From: Pseudomonadota bacterium
GTDB taxonomy: Bacteria > Pseudomonadota > Gammaproteobacteria > Steroidobacterales > Steroidobacteraceae
Length of the DNA: 5,631 nucleotides
NCBI GenBank assembly: GCA_003242495.1
Contig: QGUO01000257.1
Span: forward strand, 1 to 5,631
Direction: 5' to 3'
Shown: positions 1-4,495 of the stretch, piece after piece
Layout of the letters: each line of letters opens with the position of its first letter
How positions within the stretch are numbered: the stretch's first letter is position 1
The notes under the pieces: generated by a model
Told to the model about the DNA's origin: nothing
The model's database searches: none
Seen by the model: the letters and a program-made list of their open reading frames with translations, nothing else
Program-made: the position numbers and the translations under genes

Positions 1-476
1 GTCGTGCTGAGGTCGCCCGGCTGCGCGCTGCGCAGCCATTCGAGGAACGCCGGGACGGCGGGATCGCCCTCGGGCGGACCCCACGGCGCGAACTCCACGG
101 CGCTGGCGGGGTCGTACGGGCCTTCCTTCACCTCCAAAAACGCCGCGCCGTCCGTGCAGGCCACGATCGTGTGCCAGGTCATGCGCGGCAGTTCGTACGC
201 GAACTCAGGTCCGCCCGCAGCCACGGCATAACGAGCAGTGACCCTCCCGTCGTCCTCGAAGGTGATCACCTCGAACCGACCGCGCAGCACCAGCGCCAGC
301 TCCGATTTCGCATGATGCCGATGCGGCCGGAAGTACGATTCGCGGTCGGCCACGACGAAGAATCGCTGCACGGGATCGGCAGCCGAGCCATGGATGTTGT
401 GGTGCGTGCGACGACGCGGGCTGCTCGCGGCTTTCGCGGCGAGTTCGTCCAGCAGATTCGTGGAAAAGACTTTCAT
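1..476 (-). CDS. WbuC-family cupin-fold metalloprotein (3' end beyond window)
   Basis: I translated the minus strand from ATG at 476 and read 158 codons without a stop to the window edge, so only the very C-terminus is missing. The protein begins MKVFSTNLLDELAAKA and has a small cupin barrel. Motif 1 is PHRHHAKSELALVLRGRFEV at residues 51-70, with H52, H54, H55 and E59 as likely metal ligands. Motif 2 is PRMTWHTIVA at 97-106, with H102. The segment EVKEGPYDP followed by EFAPWGPPEG (about residues 115-137) is typical of the WbuC family, whose members are about this long. WbuC proteins were first named from an E. coli O-antigen cluster; their reaction is not established. A role on a sugar or small-molecule substrate is only a family-level guess, and no surface-polysaccharide genes are visible here. 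No Shine-Dalgarno precedes the ATG, and a promoter lies almost on top of it, so the message may be leaderless. The next Met is residue 99, inside the fold, so the start is secure. Confidence 0.9.
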   Translation of the reverse strand, partial: MKVFSTNLLDELAAKAASSPRRRTHHNIHGSAADPVQRFFVVADRESYFRPHRHHAKSELALVLRGRFEVITFEDDGRVTARYAVAAGGPEFAYELPRMTWHTIVACTDGAAFLEVKEGPYDPASAVEFAPWGPPEGDPAVPAFLEWLRSAQPGDLST

Positions 477-484
477 CGGCAACG

Positions 485-493
485 AGTATACCA
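485..493 (-). promoter_or_regulatory. Extended -10 promoter of the WbuC-family gene
   Basis: On the minus strand this reads TGGTATACT, which is a TGn extension followed by a 5-of-6 match to TATAAT. Extended -10 promoters need little or no -35, and the hexamers 16-17 bp upstream (CGGAAG or GGAAGG) are indeed poor. Transcription would start near 478-479, only 2-3 bases before the ATG at 476. This agrees with the lack of a ribosome binding site. Called from sequence alone. Confidence 0.55.
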
Positions 494-519
494 ATGCGCG
501 ATGGGACCTTCCGCGGGGC

Positions 520-542
520 CCGGCCGGGGCAACCCCGGCCGG
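520..542 (-). terminator. GC-rich perfect hairpin after the 132-residue gene, likely terminator
   Basis: The arms 520-529 (CCGGCCGGGG) and 533-542 are perfect reverse complements with a 3-base loop, giving a 10-bp all-G/C stem. It begins 16 bases past the stop codon of the 559-957 gene in its direction of transcription, and it lies upstream of the WbuC-family promoter. No U-run follows on the minus strand, so it is not a classical intrinsic terminator. It could still stop or pause transcription, or protect the 3' end. The arms are themselves largely palindromic, so other pairings are possible. Confidence 0.5.
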
Positions 543-558
543 CGTCGTCCAACGACGG

Positions 559-957
559 TCAATGCAGGCGCTGATTCTGCGGCGGCGACGCAAGGCGCCG
601 TGACACCACATACTCGGACCGCGGTTCCCGGACCTCGGCGGGGAGCGTGACAGAATCCCCGCGGTCCTCGTCGTGCGGGCCGTGGCGCATGGCAGCCGTG
701 CGCAGATGTACCGAATCGAGCCGCCGGATGGACTCGTCGATCAACTCGCCGGCCATCTCGATGAGCGCCGGATAATAGGGTCCATCCGCGCGCATGGCCT
801 CGTCCGCCTCCATCGCCGCCACGGTGCAGGCAAGCAGTGAGTGCGCTTTCATGAGCCTGAGTCGTTCCTCCTCGACGACTTCGCCCACCGTCTCGGGCAG
901 CGACGGGGGAGTGCGGTGCGGGGCAGGGCGGGGCTTCGACACGTTGCGCTTGGCCAT
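559..957 (-). CDS. Conserved-looking hypothetical protein, 132 aa, probably SOS-controlled
   Basis: This reads from ATG at 957 to TGA at 559-561 and is preceded by an ideal ribosome binding site. I do not recognise a named domain. Residues 1-22 are basic and proline-rich (MAKRNVSKPRPAPHRTPP). Residues about 23-88 look like a compact helical core: EEERLRLMKAHSLLACTVA, then GPYYPALIEMAGELIDESI, then RRLDSVHL. Residues about 89-132 are polar and look disordered. There is no signal peptide or membrane segment, so it is probably cytoplasmic. The core resembles small helical hypothetical proteins of proteobacteria, but that is an impression and not a database result. Upstream on the same strand is a promoter (1085-1113) whose -35 is covered by a LexA box. 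With a leader of roughly 120 bases, this gene would be repressed until DNA damage. Coding is well supported by the ribosome binding site, start and helical amphipathic pattern; function is unknown. Confidence 0.8.
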   Translation of the reverse strand: MAKRNVSKPRPAPHRTPPSLPETVGEVVEEERLRLMKAHSLLACTVAAMEADEAMRADGPYYPALIEMAGELIDESIRRLDSVHLRTAAMRHGPHDEDRGDSVTLPAEVREPRSEYVVSRRLASPPQNQRLH

Positions 958-964
958 GGTCGTA

Positions 965-970
965 CTCCTT
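965..970 (-). promoter_or_regulatory. Shine-Dalgarno AAGGAG for the 132-residue gene
   Basis: The minus strand reads AAGGAG, then 7 bases, then ATG at 957. This is a full-strength ribosome binding site at ideal spacing. It fixes the start and is the best evidence that the small gene is real. None of the other genes here has one as strong. Confidence 0.88.
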
Positions 971-1004
971 ACGATGGCGGATTCAGTCCCGCTGCGGCCG
1001 TGGC

Positions 1005-1016
1005 GACGGGCCCGTC
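1005..1016. repeat. 12-bp perfect palindrome in the leader of the 132-residue gene
   Basis: GACGGGCCCGTC is its own reverse complement. It lies 48 bases upstream of the minus-strand ATG, inside the proposed 5' leader. It could be a dimeric protein site or a small RNA stem, but GC-rich DNA gives such palindromes fairly often. Confidence 0.3.
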
Positions 1017-1084
1017 AGGTTGGCGGGTCCGATCGCGCCCGCTGCCGAAGGTCCGGCGCACGCGGTGCTCGGCGAACAGGCAGG

Positions 1085-1113
1085 ATCATACGCTCGAAAC
1101 CATCGGCTGTACA
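1085..1113 (-). promoter_or_regulatory. Sigma70-type promoter toward the 132-residue gene, -35 inside LexA box
   Basis: On the minus strand the -35 is TGTACA (1113 to 1108, 4 of 6 against TTGACA) and the -10 is TATGAT (1090 to 1085, 5 of 6 against TATAAT). The spacer is exactly 17 bp. Transcription would start near 1078 and give a leader of about 120 bases before the ATG at 957. The -35 lies wholly within the palindromic LexA box, the layout expected for steric repression. I saw no comparable promoter on the plus strand around the box. Confidence 0.55.
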
Positions 1114-1122
1114 TATATACAG
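1107..1122. promoter_or_regulatory. LexA-binding site (SOS box)
   Basis: The sequence CTGTACATATATACAG fits the CTGT-N8-ACAG LexA operator of enteric and other beta/gammaproteobacteria. It has the alternating A/T core of strong sites and is palindromic except at one pair of the N8 core. It is a sharply AT-rich island in very GC-rich DNA, so chance occurrence is unlikely. LexA bound here would cover the -35 of the minus-strand promoter at 1085-1113. The site is symmetric and lies 147 bases before the kinase ATG at 1269, so it could also affect the plus-strand operon, though no good plus-strand promoter overlaps it. Confidence 0.8.
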
Positions 1123-1125
1123 TCT

Positions 1126-1189
1126 GCGATTGCCGAGCGGATGCTCAGCGTTTCTGACGCGACCCGGGCGCACGCCTAAGCGATTGCCG
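1126..1189 (+). repeat. Direct repeat GCGATTGCCG, two copies upstream of the kinase operon
   Basis: Exact 10-bp copies lie at 1126-1135 and 1180-1189, 54 bp apart (about five helical turns), between the SOS box and the membrane kinase gene. The spacing would put two bound proteins on roughly the same face of the helix, as for an activator or autoregulator site. No known consensus is recognised. Each copy contains TTGCCG, a weak -35-like hexamer, but no good -10 follows. Apart from this repeat I see no other clear signal in 1123-1268. Confidence 0.3.
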
Positions 1190-1268
1190 TCGAACGCTAA
1201 TGGTTTCACACGGCGCGCTCCCCGCCGTGGCATGCGTACACTGTTCGCGGGCCGCGAATGCGTCGTTC

Positions 1269-2870
1269 ATGACCGCGAAGTCACAGAGGGGGGTTGTCCT
1301 GCGCGCTGCCGTGGAAGCCGAGGTCGCACGCGCTCACGATGTAATACAACGCTGGTTCGCTCGTCTTTCCGGTTATCGCAAATGGAGTGCCGCGGCAGCG
1401 GGCGTCCTGCTCGTGACGTTCGGGTTGGTCGTGGCCTACGGCTGGGTGGCACAGGTGCCGGCCCTGGTCCAGCCGCACCCGGAATGGTCGTCCATGAAAT
1501 TCAACACCGCGCTGTGCTTCATCACGCTCGGCGTGGGTCTGCTCGCCCTGATTTTCGGCGCGCGCGGCGCAGCCCTGGCATGCGCCGTCCTGGTGGCCGT
1601 CGTTGCGGCGCTGGTGCTGATGCAGCACGCCTTCGGCGTGGATTTGTCGATCGACGAGTTGTTCGTCAGTGACTACTTGACACCCCCCGAGCAAGAGCCG
1701 GGGCGCCTATCGCCCATGAGCGCCATTTTGCTGATGGTCGGCAGCTGGGTGCTCGTGCTGCTGTGGTCCGGGTACGCCGTCTGGCGTACCGCCCTGGCCG
1801 GCATCCTGGCGTCGTTGATCGCCGGCGTGGCGCTGTCCGCGCTGATGGGGTATGTGGCGCGCGCGCCCGCCTCCACCATGCTGACGATCCCCGGAATCCC
1901 GGTGCTGGGGGCGTTGGCCTTCATCGTGTTCGGCGTCGGCTGCGGCGCCTACGCAGCCACGCTGGAGACGGATCACCTGCCGCGCTGGCTGCCCTGGGCA
2001 GCCCTGATTGCCGGGTTCGCCTGCACGTTCTCGCTGGGCGCCGCGTTGCTTCCTGCGCTGGGCCGGCAATCCCGGGTTCCGGAACTGGTGATCGCGGTCG
2101 GCGCGACATTGTCGATTCTCATGGCCGTCTCTTTGCAGGCCTATCGCCGCCTCGACGCGCAGGGCGTGCTCGTGCGGCGCGCGCTCGCCAAACGCGAGGA
2201 GGCGCTGCGTGCAAGCGAGCTTGCCGAACACCGCCTGCGTGACTCTTTGCAGGAGAAGGAGCTGTTGCTCAAGGAAATCCACCACCGCGTGAAGAACAAC
2301 CTGCAAGTGGTCGCGAGCCTGCTCGCGCTGCAGGCGGCGCGTTCCCGTGATTCGCAATCGCGCGAGATGCTCGAGGATTGCCGCCAGCGGGTGCTCAGCA
2401 TGGCCATGGTGCATCAAAAGCTCTACGGCGCCAGCGACCTGCAACGCATCGACCTCGGGACGCTGGTGCAGGACATTGCGGGTATGCTCGTCGGGTCGCA
2501 GGACCGCGCCGCGATCGAGGTCCTGTTCGACTTGGAGCCGCTCGTGGTGGATATCGAGACGGCGTTCCCGGCCAGTCTCATCGCCAACGAGCTGATCACC
2601 AATTGCCTGAAGCACGCCTTCGTCGGGCGTGACCACGGCATCATGCGCATCGTCACGCGCCGCGAGCCGCATGGCCGCGGCCGCATCGTGGTGAGCGACG
2701 ACGGAATCGGTGGCGTGACCAGCGAGACCTTTACCCCTGGCGGCTCGCTCGGCTCGACCATCGTGCGCGCGTTGGTGCGCCAGCTCGACGGCGAGTTGTC
2801 CGTGGGTGAGAACGCGAGCGGCGGCTCGGCGATCGCGGTGGTGTTCCCCGTATCGAGGGCTCGTCCGTGA
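1269..2870 (+). CDS. Membrane sensor histidine kinase, HisKA_2 / HATPase type
   Basis: From ATG 1269 the product is 533 residues. Residues about 38-290 form around eight hydrophobic segments (near 38-58, 78-98, 99-119, 149-168, 174-195, 207-229, 241-261 and 268-290), an integral-membrane sensor with no large periplasmic domain. A charged helix, probably coiled coil, at 292-333 leads to the HisKA_2 dimerisation motif LLLKEIHHRVKNNLQVVASL with phospho-acceptor H339. The ATPase domain has an N-box ELITNCLKHAF (441-451), G1 DDGIGG (477-482) and G2 GGSLGSTIVRALVRQL (491-506). All catalytic boxes are present, so the kinase should be active. The ligand is unknown. The gene overlaps the next one by 4 bp (GTGA), so its likely phosphorylation target is that receiver domain. 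The start is uncertain: an in-frame ATG at 1200 would add 23 residues, and neither site has a clear ribosome binding site. I prefer 1269 because the extra residues look like ordinary non-coding sequence and lack hydrophobic or domain character. Confidence 0.9.
   Translation: MTAKSQRGVVLRAAVEAEVARAHDVIQRWFARLSGYRKWSAAAAGVLLVTFGLVVAYGWVAQVPALVQPHPEWSSMKFNTALCFITLGVGLLALIFGARGAALACAVLVAVVAALVLMQHAFGVDLSIDELFVSDYLTPPEQEPGRLSPMSAILLMVGSWVLVLLWSGYAVWRTALAGILASLIAGVALSALMGYVARAPASTMLTIPGIPVLGALAFIVFGVGCGAYAATLETDHLPRWLPWAALIAGFACTFSLGAALLPALGRQSRVPELVIAVGATLSILMAVSLQAYRRLDAQGVLVRRALAKREEALRASELAEHRLRDSLQEKELLLKEIHHRVKNNLQVVASLLALQAARSRDSQSREMLEDCRQRVLSMAMVHQKLYGASDLQRIDLGTLVQDIAGMLVGSQDRAAIEVLFDLEPLVVDIETAFPASLIANELITNCLKHAFVGRDHGIMRIVTRREPHGRGRIVVSDDGIGGVTSETFTPGGSLGSTIVRALVRQLDGELSVGENASGGSAIAVVFPVSRARP
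2855..2859 (+). promoter_or_regulatory. Ribosome binding site GAGGG setting the GTG start at 2867
   Basis: GAGGG lies inside the last codons of the membrane kinase gene, 7 bases before GTG 2867. This supports the GTG, rather than an internal ATG, as the start of the hybrid kinase and fits translational coupling through the GTGA overlap. The first residues, MTARILIVEDEG, are exactly the beginning of a receiver domain. Confidence 0.6.
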
Positions 2871-4366
2871 CCGCCCGGATCCTGATCGTCGAGGACGAGG
2901 GCCTGGTGGCGGAGGAGATTGCCATGCGGGTGCAGCGTGTCGGCCACGAGATTGCCGGCGTGGTGGACAATGCGGCCGCTGCTTTCGAGAGCGCGCGCCG
3001 CAGCCGGCCCGACATGGCGCTGGTGGACATCAACCTCAAGGGCGCGCTGAGCGGGATCGAGATCGCGAAGCGCTTTCGCGCCGAGTACGATGTCCCGGTG
3101 ATCTTTCTCACGGCACATGCCGATCCGGGAACCCTCAGGGAGGCCACGGCGACCGAGCCTTTCGGTTACATCGTCAAGCCCTTCGAGGAACGCGTTCTGG
3201 CCGCAACGCTGGAGACCGCGCTGCGACGGCGCGAGGCGGAAATGCGCCTCGCCAGCATGGAGCGTTGGCTGGCGGCCACCATGAGCAGCATCGGCGACGC
3301 GGTGATCGCCACCGATGCCGAGTACCGGATCAGCTTTATGAACCGGACGGCCGAGCGCCTGTGCGGTTACGCCGCGCGGGAGGCTTACGGCTTGCCGGCA
3401 GGCGAGGTGTTCAAGCTTCGTTGCACGGCCAACGGCGGTCTCATGGAAGCCATCGAGCACGCCATGCGTGAGCGTGCGGCGGTCGACCTGGAAGGGTGTC
3501 TACTCGAGACGCGCGACGGCTGCATTCCGATCGACAAGACGCTGGCGCCGATCCAGGACGCGGCCGGGAACGTGAGCGGCATCGTGATCGTGTTTCGCGA
3601 TGCCACGCAGCGCAAGCGTTACGAGGCGCAGTTGCGTGAGCTCAATGCCCAGCTCGAGGAGAAGGTGCGGCGGCGCACCGCCCAGCTGGAAGCGGCGAAC
3701 GCCGAGCTGGCGTCATTCTCCTACAGCATTGCCCATGACCTGCGCGCGCCGCTGCGCGCCATCAACGGCTTCGCGCAGCGTGTGCTCCACGATCATTCGC
3801 ACAGCCTCGACGGCGAGGGTCGGCGATTGCTGCAGGTCGTGACCAGCCGCGCCGCGCAGATGTCGAAGATGATCGACGACTATCTGCAATTGTCCGGATT
3901 GAGCCGCATGGATCTGCAGTACAAGGCGCTCGATGTGACGCGTCTGGCCCAAGAGGCCTGGTCGGATGCGATCGCCGGCGTCGCGCGCCCGCCCCTGCTG
4001 CAGCTCGAGCCGCTGCCCGCGACGCGGGGCGACGAACGGCTCATGCGCCAAGTCTGGATCAACCTGTTATCGAACGCCGTGAAGTTTACGCGCACGGTGG
4101 ACGAGCCACGCGTGAGGGTGAGCGGCTGGGAAGAGGGGCGCTTCGTGCACTACCGTGTCGAGGACAACGGGGTCGGCTTCGACCCCGCGCAGGCCGCCAA
4201 GCTCTTCAGGATGTTCGAGCGCCTGCACACGCAGTCGGAGTTCGAAGGCTCGGGCATCGGCCTGTGCACGGTGCAGCGCATTGTGCACCGCCACGAAGGC
4301 GATGTGACGATCGAGGGCGCGCCCGGGCGGGGAGCGCGCGTGGACTTCTGGCTACCGAAGGGATAG
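2867..4366 (+). CDS. Hybrid response regulator / histidine kinase, REC-PAS-HisKA-HATPase
   Basis: This is a soluble 499-residue protein with no membrane segment. The receiver domain covers residues 1-120, with acidic E9/D10, phospho-acceptor D54 (ALVDINLKG), T82 (FLTAHAD) and K104 (IVKPF). A PAS domain runs about 130-248 (GDAVIATDAEYRISFMNRTA to IVIVFRDAT). A coiled coil at about 248-283 leads to HisKA with H290 in SYSIAHDLRAPLRAINGFAQ, a style common in phytochrome-like kinases. The ATPase domain has an N-box with N403 (LLSNAVKFTR), G1 VEDNGVGFD (432-439), an F-box near 447-453 and G2 EGSGIGL (460-466). Every residue needed for both phospho-acceptance and kinase activity is visible. The receiver is N-terminal, unlike most hybrid kinases, so it probably gates its own kinase on receiving phosphate from the membrane kinase upstream. 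The PAS may add a second, cytoplasmic input. There is no DNA-binding or enzymatic output, so the final regulator must be encoded elsewhere. Confidence 0.92.
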   Translation: MTARILIVEDEGLVAEEIAMRVQRVGHEIAGVVDNAAAAFESARRSRPDMALVDINLKGALSGIEIAKRFRAEYDVPVIFLTAHADPGTLREATATEPFGYIVKPFEERVLAATLETALRRREAEMRLASMERWLAATMSSIGDAVIATDAEYRISFMNRTAERLCGYAAREAYGLPAGEVFKLRCTANGGLMEAIEHAMRERAAVDLEGCLLETRDGCIPIDKTLAPIQDAAGNVSGIVIVFRDATQRKRYEAQLRELNAQLEEKVRRRTAQLEAANAELASFSYSIAHDLRAPLRAINGFAQRVLHDHSHSLDGEGRRLLQVVTSRAAQMSKMIDDYLQLSGLSRMDLQYKALDVTRLAQEAWSDAIAGVARPPLLQLEPLPATRGDERLMRQVWINLLSNAVKFTRTVDEPRVRVSGWEEGRFVHYRVEDNGVGFDPAQAAKLFRMFERLHTQSEFEGSGIGLCTVQRIVHRHEGDVTIEGAPGRGARVDFWLPKG

Positions 4367-4495
4367 CGCCGCACGGGCCGCCGGGGCGGCGATCACGTCA
4401 CCGCACCACACGCGCAGGCGCTTTGCCCGGCGCGCCGGCGGGCACTTCCGTGCCGGCGGCGGCCTCGGTGCGCGGCTCAGCGCAACGGAGAACGG
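4367..4495. other. Convergent intergenic gap with GC-rich self-complementary stretches
   Basis: This lies between the hybrid kinase and tolC, which end facing each other. It contains a hairpin at 4377-4390, a 12-bp perfect palindrome CCGGCGCGCCGG at 4427-4438, and a small stem GGCAC/GTGCC with loop TTCC at 4441-4454. None has a T-run on either strand. Together they could act as a bidirectional stop or 3'-end stabiliser for both transcripts. I see no gene in it. Confidence 0.45.
4377..4390 (+). terminator. Short hairpin just after the hybrid kinase, possible terminator
   Basis: GCCGCC and GGCGGC pair around a 2-base centre; in practice this is 5 bp around a 4-base loop. It starts 11 bases past the TAG. 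The stem is short and no U-run follows, so the call is weak. Position is the main argument. Confidence 0.3.

Noticed and set aside
205..552. 115-codon open frame on the minus strand overlapping the WbuC-family gene
   Set aside because: It is in a different frame from the clear cupin reading. The product is arginine-rich with no family character, and it would run through the hairpin and promoter.
171..650. 159-codon plus-strand open frame
   Set aside because: It is antisense to two better-supported genes and rich in R, G and P, as expected of antisense GC-rich DNA. It has no ribosome binding site.
1015..1233. 72-codon minus-strand frame spanning the SOS box, and shorter frames starting in or just after the box
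   Set aside because: It crosses the promoter and operator. The short ATG frames inside it (24 and 43 codons) start upstream of the predicted transcript start, lack ribosome binding sites, and have no hydrophobic toxin-like character such as TisB.
1237..1242. TACACT as a -10 for the kinase operon
   Set aside because: It matches only 4 of 6 positions and has no -35 at 16-18 bp and no TGn extension. It is too weak to list as a promoter.
794..1672. 292-codon plus-strand open frame
   Set aside because: It overlaps both the 132-residue gene and the start of the membrane kinase out of frame, and its composition is arginine/glycine-rich and lacks any motif.
2423..3460. 345-codon minus-strand frame opposite the two kinases, and the 321-codon frame at 1707-2672
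   Set aside because: Both are antisense to genes with intact catalytic motifs. They are long because stop codons are rare in GC-rich DNA. No domain is recognisable.
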